Shown: one piece after another, positions 8,202 to 15,654 of the stretch | Numbering within the stretch: position 1 is the first letter of the stretch | Layout: every line of letters begins with the position of its first letter | DNA from: Streptomyces adelaidensis | Lineage (GTDB): Bacteria > Actinomycetota > Actinomycetes > Streptomycetales > Streptomycetaceae | Length of the DNA: 64,000 nt | NCBI RefSeq assembly: GCF_016598475.1 | Contig: NZ_JAEMUX010000009.1 | Location: forward strand, 114,051-178,050 | Direction: 5' to 3' | The notes under the pieces: model-generated | Database searches by the model: none | What the model was told of the DNA's origin: nothing | What the model saw: only the letters and a program-made list of their open reading frames with translations | Made by a program: the position numbers and the translations under genes

Positions 8202-9275
8202 TCAGCTGGAGGTGTCGAGGGCGACGGGCATGATCAGCGTGGTGAAGCTGCCCTGGTCTGCGGAACGCACCACGACAGGCCGATCTACGGCGGAAATCTC
8301 CAACAGAACGTCGGGCCCGACACTGGCCTCCAGCGCGGGGCCCAGGACGGCGGGGTCGAAACCGATCCGCTGGGGCAGGTCTCCATGGCAGACCGCCGGC
8401 AGGGTGACGGCGTCGGAGTGATCGGCAAGCGAGACGACCAGCTCGTCGTCCGCGAAACTCAGAGCGATGCGTGCAGCGTCTGCGTGGCTGTTGACCGCGT
8501 CACGCAGAGCCAGGCGATCCACGATCACGCGGTATTCCGGCGGGGCCAGAGCCGAGAGCATCTCGCGGTAGGCAGGGAACAGGTCATCGGTCGTCACCAG
8601 GACACGGCACTCTGCCGTACTGCGTGCGCGGGCGCCGTCCGGTCCGACCTGGATGGTGACCTCGTGGACTCGCGCCGCCCATTGCCCGAACTCGATCAGG
8701 TCAGCCGCGTGCACCAGCAGGCGGCAGGGCCCTCCGTCGAGTGCCGCCGGCCTCAGAACGCGCATCGACAGGCGATAGCGATCGGTAGCCACCAGACGCA
8801 CCTCGCCGTCATCGATCTCGATGAGGACGCAACCCAGCGCAGGGAGTTCCACGTCGGAGGCCGCGGCCGGCACCACCTGGCGTACCGCACTGGCCAACTC
8901 CACGCCGCCGATCCGCGCTTCCGTCATGCTGCCGGCAGTCGAGAGGGAACGTAGAACCACGGCGATGGCGGCCTCGGCCGTTTGCGTCTGGTCCCGCATC
9001 CTCTCCAAGTGCCGTTCCAGCACCTCTCGGCCCTCGCGCTCGGGCCCGTCGAGCACCACGGTGACCTCAGCCAGTGGCAGTCCCGCTTCTCGCAGACTGC
9101 GCAGGAGGGCGGCACGGGCCTCCTGCGCAGGACTGTAGAAGCGGTATCCCGTCGCCCCATCAACCCACGCCGGCCGCAGAACGCGGCAGTCGTCGTAGAA
9201 ACGCAGGGCGCTCGGAGCGAGACCGACCCGCCGCGCGAAGGCGCTGATGCTCAGTAGTTCCGTGGTGCCGTCCAT
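8202..9275 (-). CDS. MerR-family regulator fused to a DNA sliding-clamp-like (DnaN) domain
   Basis: The product (357 aa) begins with a MerR winged helix (LSISAFARRVGLAPSALRFY, then RPAWVDGATGYRFYSPAQEA, then LLRSLREAGLPLAEVTVVL; residues 8-75) and a dimerisation coiled coil (about 80-115). The remaining 240 residues resemble two of the three domains of the DNA polymerase III beta clamp: a middle-type domain (LGCVLIEIDDGEVRLVATDR) and a C-terminal-type domain (YRVIVDRLALRDAVNSHAD, ending with the MPV-type strand FTTLIMPVAL). The usual small-molecule sensing domain is thus replaced by a clamp fold. Such fusions are annotated in actinobacteria; their ligand is unknown to me. The promoter upstream has the 19-bp spacer of MerR-controlled genes, which suggests autoregulation, and the message looks leaderless. 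Confidence 0.85.
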   Translation of the reverse strand: MDGTTELLSISAFARRVGLAPSALRFYDDCRVLRPAWVDGATGYRFYSPAQEARAALLRSLREAGLPLAEVTVVLDGPEREGREVLERHLERMRDQTQTAEAAIAVVLRSLSTAGSMTEARIGGVELASAVRQVVPAAASDVELPALGCVLIEIDDGEVRLVATDRYRLSMRVLRPAALDGGPCRLLVHAADLIEFGQWAARVHEVTIQVGPDGARARSTAECRVLVTTDDLFPAYREMLSALAPPEYRVIVDRLALRDAVNSHADAARIALSFADDELVVSLADHSDAVTLPAVCHGDLPQRIGFDPAVLGPALEASVGPDVLLEISAVDRPVVVRSADQGSFTTLIMPVALDTSS

Positions 9276-9282
9276 GGCCCCG

Positions 9283-9313
9283 ATTGTCGACGTTCATCCA
9301 ACTTGAAGGTCAA
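9283..9313 (-). promoter_or_regulatory. MerR-type promoter with 19-bp spacer and dyad
   Basis: On the minus strand, -35 TTGACC (9308-9313) and -10 GACAAT (9283-9288) are separated by exactly 19 bp (9289-9307). This over-long spacer is characteristic of promoters that MerR proteins untwist. The spacer and -35 contain the dyad TTGACCTTCAA. The expected transcription start is about 7 bases after the -10, at or next to the ATG at 9275, so the mRNA is probably leaderless. Confidence 0.7.
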
Positions 9314-9406
9314 CTCGCCCTTCGGCCGGGTTCCGCGCCACCACTTGGCACGGGAGCTGCCTCAGCGTCAACCCCCGAAGGACTTCGAGAGCCGACCACT
9401 AAGCGT

Positions 9407-9470
9407 CCGTCAGCCCTGGTGGGCGGCTGACGGGACGTCGGCCGCGGGGCCGGTGTGAAGTTTTTTCACA
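9407..9470. promoter_or_regulatory. Gap 9276-9579: hairpin and operator-like dyad
   Basis: Apart from the MerR promoter, this 300-bp gap holds a perfect 9-bp stem, CCGTCAGCC/GGCTGACGG (9407-9415 and 9425-9433), that may act as a terminator. It also holds a TGTGAA-N5-TTCACA dyad (9454-9470) with a T-rich centre that could be an operator for the rightward gene at 9598. No gene was seen in the gap. Confidence 0.4.
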
Positions 9471-9597
9471 GATATGTACCTGTCTTTGAAGTCCCCCGGT
9501 GGTGGATTCGCTTGGCTCAGATTCGAACGGACACCCATCGAGCTGGGTGCGATGGCTTCTGTAGCCTGCTGCCAGCTGTGTGTCGGGGGGAGCTGGC

Positions 9598-10014
9598 GTG
9601 GTGAACATCCTGTCTGTGGCCATCGGGGCTGGTTTCGGCCTCATAGGGGCCGTGTTCGGGTCTTGGTTCACTGCGCGCCGGCAGGACCGCATGTGGCTGC
9701 GCGAACAGAAGTTGAAAGCCGGGGTCGGCTTCAACACCGCCGTGGTCCAGCTCATCGACTACCTTCGGGAAACACGGCTGAGTGACGACGGTGCCGGGGC
9801 CAACGAACTCGCGGGCCGGATGCAGGAAGCCCGGTCAGCCCTCTACCTACTGTGCGCCGACGACACCGTCGATCTCGCCGACGCTCTCGCGCGTCGGGTC
9901 TGGAGCTCCCTGCCCAGCGAGGGCAGGGACGATCGCAGGACTGAGCACAGGGAAACGGAGGATCTGCTCCGCCGCTTCACCCACCAGCTCCGGCAAGAGA
10001 TCGCCAGGACGTAG
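9598..10014 (+). CDS. Small hypothetical protein with one N-terminal membrane segment
   Basis: The product is about 138 aa from GTG 9598 (GGGGGGAG lies 5-12 bases upstream; an in-frame GTG at 9580 lies before the ribosome site). It starts with one hydrophobic segment (VNILSVAIGAGFGLIGAVFG), then SWFTARRQDRMWLREQKLKA. That is the pattern of single-pass proteins with a charged cytoplasmic helical domain. The rest is helical and rich in Arg, Asp and Glu. No enzyme motif is visible. It ends before a strong bidirectional terminator. Function unknown. Confidence 0.6.
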   Translation: MVNILSVAIGAGFGLIGAVFGSWFTARRQDRMWLREQKLKAGVGFNTAVVQLIDYLRETRLSDDGAGANELAGRMQEARSALYLLCADDTVDLADALARRVWSSLPSEGRDDRRTEHRETEDLLRRFTHQLRQEIART

Positions 10015-10163
10015 TCTCAGCCGGTTCTTCAACGGGAAGATCGGTGCAGACAGTGCGGTTTGAGCCGGTGCTGGCCGAGGAGATGACGCTGTCAGCGAGG
10101 ACGATCAGTCCCGTGCGGCTTCTCGGGATTCGGGCCGGCCGCTCCGGCGGGCCGCACGACGGC

Positions 10164-10193
10164 GGCTCGCCCCCGAATGCCGCGGGGCGAGCC
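10164..10193. terminator. Bidirectional terminator hairpin
   Basis: GGCTCGCCCC (10164-10173) and GGGGCGAGCC (10184-10193) form a perfect 10-bp stem. Further pairing (ACGACGG with CCGTCGT) lies outside a small bulge. The hairpin sits between convergent genes (ends 10014 and 10211). Confidence 0.7.
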
Positions 10194-10210
10194 GTCGTTG
10201 CAGAGTTCCC

Positions 10211-10432
10211 CTACTCAAGACCGCCGAATCGACCCTCAGCCGCAGTGGAGACGAACGCGGAAAGCTGCCCACGGTTCACCAACAGCGCCGGTCCGTGCGG
10301 CCTCTTGCTGTCCCGTACAGCCACCGTCTCGGCATCGACGATGCCGCACTCGACGCACTGCGCCCCCGTGTCACTGTACGAGGACTTCCACCACGTCACG
10401 GGGAGGGCGGACGCGTCGCCAACAGAGTTCAT
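10211..10432 (-). CDS. DUF397 domain protein
   Basis: The product is 73 aa. The WWKSSYSDTGAQCVECGI motif followed by VAVRDSKRPHGPALLV is diagnostic of DUF397, a small actinobacterial family. Its ATG overlaps the stop of the upstream HTH regulator (10429-10432), and HTH-DUF5753 plus DUF397 pairs are widespread in Streptomyces. In S. coelicolor such pairs have been discussed as regulator/partner modules linked to development or as toxin-antitoxin-like pairs. Here the pair is divergent from a small ATPase gene, giving the common three-part module. Biochemical role unknown. Confidence 0.9.
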   Translation of the reverse strand: MNSVGDASALPVTWWKSSYSDTGAQCVECGIVDAETVAVRDSKRPHGPALLVNRGQLSAFVSTAAEGRFGGLE

Positions 10433-11292
10433 GCGGTCTTCCTTATTGTCGTGACCAGTTCCGCCGACTCCTCGACCGAGAGCGCGGCAGATGTCAGCCG
10501 TTGCCAGGCGTCCCGGTGAGCGGCGACCCCGTTGCCGTCCTCGACGTACAGCGCCGAGGCCAACCCCTCGGTATGGACGACGTCGAGGTCAGCATGCGGG
10601 CCGAAACCCAGAATCGTGAAGCTGCCCAACTGGCCGACGTGAAGGGGTGCGTCCGAGGGGAGCACCTGAATGTTGACGTTCGGACGTTTCGCCATGGTGA
10701 GCAACCGGCCCAACTGCTCGTTCATCAGGCCCTCAGTCTTCGATGACGACCGTAGGGCGCCCTCGGCGATGATCGCCCACAGCGTGAGTGGGTCCTCGCG
10801 GGTGAGCACTGCCTGACGAGCGAGGCGCACCTCGACCAAGGCATCGACCCGCGCCTCAACCGCCTCAGACATCGCCGTGGCCCGGATGATCTCGCGGGCG
10901 TACTCAGCTGTGTGCAACAGGCCGGGAATCGCCCCTAGTTGCCACGACGAGACCGATTCGGCCTCGGCCTCAAGACTGATCAGATCCTCGTACACAGGGT
11001 TGAGGACGCCCCGATACGAGTGCCACCAACCACGCTGCGCACCCTCTTTGGTGAGGGTGAGCAGCGCGGCCCGTAGTTCGTCGCTCACCTCCCGGCCCAG
11101 CTCGATGTACAGATCGAGCAGAGCATCGACGTCCTTCTCTTTGGCCGGGCTCTTGGCCGTCTCGATCCTCGACAACTTCGAGGAGACGAACCGCCCTTCG
11201 GACTTCTCCGCGACCTCTTCGAGGGTGAGTTCACCCCGAAGTGCCTTCAGCTTGGCACCGAGGCGTCGGCGGCGCACTGTAGGCGCACTCAC
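10429..11292 (-). CDS. HTH regulator of the DUF5753 (Scr1/WhiJ-like) family
   Basis: The product is 287 aa from GTG 11292, which has GGGGAGGG upstream; the frame stays open to 11376 but those codons precede the ribosome site. Residues about 5-65 form an XRE-type HTH (LGAKLKALRGELTLEEVAEK, then FVSSKLSRIETAKSPAKEKD). The rest is the DUF5753 domain (SWQLGAIPGLLHTAEYAREI, then VRLARQAVLTREDPLTLWAI, then SFTILGFGPHADLDVVHTEG). This family regulates its own locus and, in some members, sporulation genes. The DUF397 gene is translationally coupled downstream. The 240-bp region to the divergent ATPase gene is AT-richer than its surroundings and probably holds both promoters. Confidence 0.9.
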   Translation of the reverse strand: MSAPTVRRRRLGAKLKALRGELTLEEVAEKSEGRFVSSKLSRIETAKSPAKEKDVDALLDLYIELGREVSDELRAALLTLTKEGAQRGWWHSYRGVLNPVYEDLISLEAEAESVSSWQLGAIPGLLHTAEYAREIIRATAMSEAVEARVDALVEVRLARQAVLTREDPLTLWAIIAEGALRSSSKTEGLMNEQLGRLLTMAKRPNVNIQVLPSDAPLHVGQLGSFTILGFGPHADLDVVHTEGLASALYVEDGNGVAAHRDAWQRLTSAALSVEESAELVTTIRKTA

Positions 11293-11535
11293 GTTCGTTC
11301 CCTCCCCTTCGACGATCCACGCAACAGTCTGCCGTGCCCCACATTCGCTGTCACCTGCCCACTCATCGCTCCACACCCCATCCCACTATCGTGTGCAATT
11401 TTCTATGCAATGACGACATGGCTTGCGCTGAAGAGAGTTGGGGGAGCAATCTGGTCGTGCTGAAATGCGAATGCGGCCGCAGGCATGCCGAGAGAGGCAG
11501 TGTGCGCTGCGGCGCTTACCCGTGAGGGGACGTGC

Positions 11536-11985
11536 ATGATCGAACGACGGGCCACCGTGCCCGCCCGCTGCACACCAACCGTCGGCCCGCCTTCCATTCT
11601 GTTACTGCATGGCGTGCCTCAATCCGCCAGACATGCCCGCGAGTTCGTACGTGAGTTCATCGCGTACCACGTTCCGGGGGCGTCCGAGGACCACGTCGAG
11701 AACGCCATCCTGGCCGCCTCAGAGATGGTCACCAATGCCATCCGGTACGGCACCGAACCCGGCGACTCCCTTCGGGTGGAGATTCACGCCGACGACGTCC
11801 GGACGCGCATCGAGGTACACGACCCCGTTCGCCGCCGTCCCCGCTCCCTCCCCAAGTCGGACGAACGGGATCGCGGCCGGGGCTTGATCATCCTCGACGC
11901 CCTGTGCGGCCCCCACGGCGCAGGGTGGGGAGTCAAAGACATCCCACTCGGCAAAGCCGTGTGGGCGGAGGTCAAGGCGTCATGA
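11536..11985 (+). CDS. ATP-binding protein of the anti-sigma/SpoIIAB-like (HATPase_c_2) family
   Basis: The product is 149 aa (ATG 11536 with GAGGGGA upstream). The GHKL ATPase fold is recognisable: N-box AILAASEMVTNAIRYGTEPG (Asn in MVTNAI), a G1-like box RIEVHDPVRRRPR and a G2-like box RGRGLIILDALCGPHGAGWG. In streptomycetes these small ATPases often sit beside WhiJ/DUF397 pairs and resemble RsbW/SpoIIAB anti-sigma kinases. Some are true anti-sigma factors; most are untested. The stop overlaps the start of the next gene (ATGA). Confidence 0.85.
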   Translation: MIERRATVPARCTPTVGPPSILLLHGVPQSARHAREFVREFIAYHVPGASEDHVENAILAASEMVTNAIRYGTEPGDSLRVEIHADDVRTRIEVHDPVRRRPRSLPKSDERDRGRGLIILDALCGPHGAGWGVKDIPLGKAVWAEVKAS

Positions 11986-12446
11986 CCATACCCATCACCC
12001 CGGCGCCCCCCGGCGCCGGATTCGTCGCCGGGATCCGTCTCGCAACCGGCATCCACCAAACCGACGCGTTCACCGTGGCCAACCTGCTCGCGTTCCACGC
12101 TCCGCCCCGCCTGGCACACGAGACTGACGAGAGCATCCGCGAGAGCATGCGGTCCTTCGCCGCCGCGATGCACCTCGGTCCACACGACAACGAACCGCCG
12201 CACATCGGTCACCGCGTCCGCATACGGCGCGGTATGCCGTGGCTCAACTACGGCGACGACGAGTACCGCCTACGCGTACCCGCGGCGCGGTCGTGGCTCG
12301 ACGTGGCCGCAAATGGCGGACCAATCCGCGTCCTGGTCCTGTTCGAACCCCTCACCCCCGGAGCCAACCAGCACCAGACCGCGGAACACTTGCGCGACTG
12401 CTACCAACACGGCGCGATGCGTTGGGGGACGACGTACCACGCCTGA
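11982..12446 (+). CDS. Hypothetical protein coupled to the ATPase gene
   Basis: The product is 154 aa and starts at the ATG overlapping the ATPase stop. It is soluble and rich in Pro, His and Arg, with no signal peptide, membrane segment or motif that I recognise. Recognisable stretches are FVAGIRLATGIHQTDAFTVA and WLNYGDDEYRLRVPAARSWL. The strict overlap suggests it is made in a fixed ratio with the ATPase and may be its partner. It is the last gene of the island; a strong terminator follows about 100 bp downstream. Confidence 0.6.
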   Translation: MTIPITPAPPGAGFVAGIRLATGIHQTDAFTVANLLAFHAPPRLAHETDESIRESMRSFAAAMHLGPHDNEPPHIGHRVRIRRGMPWLNYGDDEYRLRVPAARSWLDVAANGGPIRVLVLFEPLTPGANQHQTAEHLRDCYQHGAMRWGTTYHA

Positions 12447-12543
12447 CTGAACAGCGAACGGGTCGCCCCGGGTTGACCGTCGGCATCGAGCCTGCAGGTC
12501 ACCATCCGACACCACGGAACTGATCCGCGCTGCGACGCCAGAC

Positions 12544-12576
12544 GGCCCTGATCCCTCGTGGTGAGGGATCAGGGCC
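12544..12576. terminator. Strong terminator hairpin at right end of island
   Basis: GGCCCTGATCCCTC (12544-12557) and GAGGGATCAGGGCC (12563-12576) form a perfect 14-bp stem with a 5-base loop. Confidence 0.85.
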
Positions 12577-12616
12577 GCTCATTGCTGCCGGTTTGCCACG
12601 GGCGCACAAGGGCCAC

Positions 12617-12882
12617 ACGGGTCCTCCCGGGGCGACAACCACAGCTTCACCCAGGTTTGCCTCGCGATGTCAGCGCCGGTCACGCCGGCCGACCTGCTCT
12701 TCTGCTGGGGGTCCGGGGGTTATCCCCCGGGAAGACACAGTACCTACAGCGTCCCGGCGTCCGCCTGGCTGACGGACACCAGTCAGTACAACGTGCTGAG
12801 GATCGACGTGGTGAGCGGTTCGGGGACGACCTCCTATCTCAGCGCCGGCACCTCGATCGACGCGATCGACCTGCTGGCCTGA
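12617..12882 (+). pseudogene. Relic 3' end of a PL4 rhamnogalacturonan lyase gene with a 93-bp insertion
   Basis: The stretch 12617-12651 matches 1886-1920 of the intact lyase gene (31 of 35 bases), and 12745-12882 matches 1921-2058. The encoded end is VPASAWLTDTSQYNVLRIDV through AIDLLA, nearly identical to the intact protein. Between the two blocks lies a 93-bp insertion (12652-12744) with no stop codon. A GGGTCC...CCCCCGGGA stem-like sequence lies inside it, and ACC occurs at both edges. The 5' four fifths of the gene are missing. The relic adjoins the intact GH43-CBM13 gene and is part of the right copy of the island-flanking repeat. Confidence 0.85.
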
Positions 12883-12897
12883 TGAATTGAGTGACCG

Positions 12898-14310
12898 TCA
12901 GGTTCCGCGCGTCCACTGCTGGTTCGTACCGTTGTTGCACGTGTACGTGATGACGGCGGCGCCGTCGGCGGTGGACGCGCCGTTCACGTCCAGGCATTTG
13001 CCGGACGCGCGGGACTTGATGTTGACGTAGGAACCGGTGGTGGTCAGGGACCACTGCTGGTTGGTGGCCGAGGAGTTGCAGTTCTCCTGGGTGACGGTGT
13101 TGGCGTTCTCCTGGACGCACAGGGAGCTGTGCCGGGTCACGAGCTGGTAGTAGCCGCTGCCCACGGACTTGAACCAGTACTTCTGGTTGTTGCCGCTGTT
13201 GCAGGTGTACTGCTTGATCTGGGTGGCCGCCCACTGCGACTGACTCGTGACATCGGCGCACTTGGACGAGTGCCGGGCGATCAGCGTGTTGTAGGTGGCG
13301 CTGGTCGCGCTGATCGTGCCGGTCGCCGTGTCGACGGTGACCTCGGGGGACCAGGACATGGACATCGTGGTGGAGGTCGGGAAGGTCAGCGGGAGCCACA
13401 CGTAGCGGGAGTCGTTGACCGTGCCGCCGAGGGCGTTGCCCCAGCGGTCGCCCATGTAGAGGTACGAGGTGGTCGACGTGCCCTGCAAGGGGAGGACGTA
13501 CGCGGTCTGCGAGCCGAAGGTCGTGGAGTCGCCGACGTTGGCCATGGCGGTCCAGGGGCCCGCGATGCTGGTGGCGGTCGCGTACTGCTGCTGGTTGGGG
13601 TTCCAGCCGGTCGCGCCCGAAGTGAGCATGAAGTAGACGCCGTTGCGCTTGAACAGGGCCGGGGCCTCGCGGTGGCCGCCGTGCCACGGGTCGGCGACGA
13701 GGGCGGCTATGCCGGTGTAGTCGGCGGTGAGCCGGTAGATCTGGAGGTCGTAGTTCTCGCGGGCCGCCGAGATCATGTAACCGGTGCCGTCGGTGTCCAC
13801 GAAGACCGTGATGTCACGGGACATGTGGGTGCCCAGCGGACGGAAGCTGCCCTGCCAGGTGTAGTTCCCGTCGACGGTGTCGGAGACGGCGACGGCCGCG
13901 CGGGCCTCGCTGTAGTCGACGCCGTTCTCCTTGTGCATCCACATCACGAACTTGCCGGTGGCCGCGTTGTACATGACCTTCGGCCGCTCGATGTTGGCGG
14001 TGGCCAGCTCGGGGTCGGTGGCCTCGGTCAGGACGTTGTTGCGGAACTCCCAGTTCTTCAGGTCCGTGGAGCGGTAGGCCGACACGTACCGGAAGGTGTT
14101 GTCGGAGTTCCGGTTCTCGCCGAACCAGTAGTAGTACGAGCCGACCTTGATGACCCCGCCGCCGTGGGCGTGCAGGGCGTTGCCACTGCTGTCGGTGAAC
14201 TGGGTGCCGTTGGGGACGGTCTGCGCGGCCGCCTGGGCCGGGCCGGCGGTGACGAGGGCGCCTGCCAGCGCCAGACAGAGCGCGAGGAGCATCACGTACG
14301 CACGTCTCAT
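12898..14310 (-). CDS. Secreted GH43 exo-beta-1,3-galactanase-like enzyme with CBM13
   Basis: The product is 470 aa from ATG 14310, with AAGGAGAG upstream. It has a Sec signal (MRRAYVMLLALCLALAGALV, cleaved near AQA|AAQ). Residues about 30-320 are a GH43 five-bladed propeller close to the galactan 1,3-beta-galactosidase subgroup (YYWFGENRNSDNTFRYVSAY, IERPKVMYNAATGKFVMWMH, SRDITVFVDTDGTGYMISAA). The C-terminal 130 residues are a ricin-type trefoil, CBM13, with three repeats ending NQKYWF, NQQWSL and NQQWTRG. Such enzymes release galactose from the beta-1,3 backbone of type II arabinogalactan. It begins one base after the stop of the upstream GH43 gene, so the two form an operon. Its 3' end is duplicated at 2074-2191. 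Confidence 0.8.
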   Translation of the reverse strand: MRRAYVMLLALCLALAGALVTAGPAQAAAQTVPNGTQFTDSSGNALHAHGGGVIKVGSYYYWFGENRNSDNTFRYVSAYRSTDLKNWEFRNNVLTEATDPELATANIERPKVMYNAATGKFVMWMHKENGVDYSEARAAVAVSDTVDGNYTWQGSFRPLGTHMSRDITVFVDTDGTGYMISAARENYDLQIYRLTADYTGIAALVADPWHGGHREAPALFKRNGVYFMLTSGATGWNPNQQQYATATSIAGPWTAMANVGDSTTFGSQTAYVLPLQGTSTTSYLYMGDRWGNALGGTVNDSRYVWLPLTFPTSTTMSMSWSPEVTVDTATGTISATSATYNTLIARHSSKCADVTSQSQWAATQIKQYTCNSGNNQKYWFKSVGSGYYQLVTRHSSLCVQENANTVTQENCNSSATNQQWSLTTTGSYVNIKSRASGKCLDVNGASTADGAAVITYTCNNGTNQQWTRGT

Positions 14311-14311
14311 C

Positions 14312-15421
14312 TCAGCTCTCCTTACGGGTGTCAGTGGTGATCGGGGTGGAGGTGTCGGCGACGGGGACGCCGAAGTCGGGGGTGCCGTCGGGCTTCCAGC
14401 CGAGGCGCTGGACGCGGGTGTGGCGGTTGGGGTCGTTGAGTGGGTCACCGACGATGTCCTTGTACTGGCGGGCGTGGTAGACGAGGACGTCGGTACGGCC
14501 GTCCTCGGCGACGGTGAAGCTGTTGTGGCCCGGCCCGTACTGCTTGGTGGTGTCGTTGCTGGTGAACACCGGCGTCGGGGACTTCGACCAGTTCGCGGGG
14601 TTCATCAGGTCGGCGCCGGCGTCGATCGTCAGCAGGCCCATGCAGTAGTTGAAGTCGGTCGCGCTCGCCGAGTACGTCATGAAGAGTCGGCCGTTGCGCT
14701 TGATGACCGACGGGCCCTCATTGACCTTGTAGCCGATGACCTCCCAGTCCAACTCCGGTGTGGTGAGCCGAACCTGAGGTCCCGTCAGGGTGATCGGGTC
14801 GGCCATCCTCGACAGCCAGACCGCGGTGTTGTTGTCCATGCCGGGCTCGTGCTGCGCCCACGCGAGGTAGCGGCTGCCGCGGTGGGTGAAGGTGGTGGCG
14901 TCGAGAGAGAAGGTCTCCCAGGCGGTCTTCAGCTGACCGCGCTCGACCCAGGTGCCCCTGAACGGGTTGGGGTGGGAGTTCTCCAGCACCCAGATCCGGA
15001 TCGCCCAGATGTCCTCGGCGGGCGCGGAGGCGAAGTAGATGTACCACTTGCCGTCGATGCGGTGGATCTCCGGCGCCCAGATGTGCGCGCCCATCACGCC
15101 CGTCTCGTGCTTGCGCCAGATCACGGACTCGTCGGCCGCCGACAGGCCGCGCAGGGTGCGGGATCTGCGCAGGATGATCCGGTCGTACTCGGGCGAGGTC
15201 GCCGTGAAGTAGTAGTGACCGTCGGTGTGCCGGTTGATGTGCGGGTCGGCACGGTTGCGGACCAGCGGGTTGACGTACGACGCCGCCCGGGAGCCGGCGG
15301 CCTGGGTGCTCGCCGCCTGGGCGACGGTGGCGGGCATCGCGGTGAGGGCGCCCGCGGCCAGGGCGCCCTTCAGGAGCAGCCTGCGGCCCGGGGGATCGGG
15401 GAGTTCGTGCTCGCGGCTCAT
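14312..15421 (-). CDS. Secreted GH43 arabinofuranosidase (exo-1,5-alpha-L-arabinofuranosidase-like)
   Basis: The product is 369 aa from ATG 15421; an open frame continues to 15496, but AGAGAGG precedes 15421 and the Tat motif follows it (GRRLLLKGALAAGALTA). The mature part starts YVNPLVRNRADPHINRHTDG, with the GH43 base Asp in RADPH. Further on are WAPEIHRIDGKWYIYFASAP and the catalytic Glu region KVNEGPSVIKRNGR. The sequence resembles GH43 enzymes that trim alpha-1,5-arabinan from the chain end. With the galactanase downstream and the PL4 lyase nearby it would strip pectin side chains. A well-formed promoter lies upstream at 15520-15548. Confidence 0.75.
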   Translation of the reverse strand: MSREHELPDPPGRRLLLKGALAAGALTAMPATVAQAASTQAAGSRAASYVNPLVRNRADPHINRHTDGHYYFTATSPEYDRIILRRSRTLRGLSAADESVIWRKHETGVMGAHIWAPEIHRIDGKWYIYFASAPAEDIWAIRIWVLENSHPNPFRGTWVERGQLKTAWETFSLDATTFTHRGSRYLAWAQHEPGMDNNTAVWLSRMADPITLTGPQVRLTTPELDWEVIGYKVNEGPSVIKRNGRLFMTYSASATDFNYCMGLLTIDAGADLMNPANWSKSPTPVFTSNDTTKQYGPGHNSFTVAEDGRTDVLVYHARQYKDIVGDPLNDPNRHTRVQRLGWKPDGTPDFGVPVADTSTPITTDTRKES

Positions 15422-15519
15422 GCGGTCTGCCTCTCTGCAGATGGCTGCACGTGGGGGGACACAAAAGAAAACAGAATCGTTCGACATTTCGCACAAGATC
15501 AGTCATTCCGAACGGCTGA

Positions 15520-15548
15520 AAGGTAAGGGTGTGTTACGTCGAGGTCAA
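15520..15548 (-). promoter_or_regulatory. HrdB-type promoter of the GH43 operon
   Basis: On the minus strand, -35 TTGACC (15543-15548) and -10 TACCTT (15520-15525) are spaced by 17 bp. Transcription would start about 90 bases before the ATG at 15421. Confidence 0.6.
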
Positions 15549-15654
15549 CGGGTCGGGCGAGACGAACACAAGCTCACAGGAACGAACTCATACGTCGGAC
15601 CCGGACATCGCGAAGTTTCTGTTATCCGGGTGAGCCCGGACCGTCTCCGATGAC

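Larger units (their letters stand above)
2191..12616. mobile_element. Genomic island of about 10.4 kb flanked by diverged direct repeats
   Basis: The interval between the two repeat copies (1886-2190 and 12617-13013) carries a tyrosine recombinase trio, a GNAT, an IS630-type transposase and regulatory genes, and no polysaccharide genes. The surrounding genes are all carbohydrate-active. The repeats consist of the 3' ends of the two convergent genes that the interval separates. This is the structure expected if a circular element carrying a related PL4/GH43 segment integrated by single crossover, or if two diverged copies of the locus recombined. The boundaries are those of the homology, not of a proven att site. 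Confidence 0.65.
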
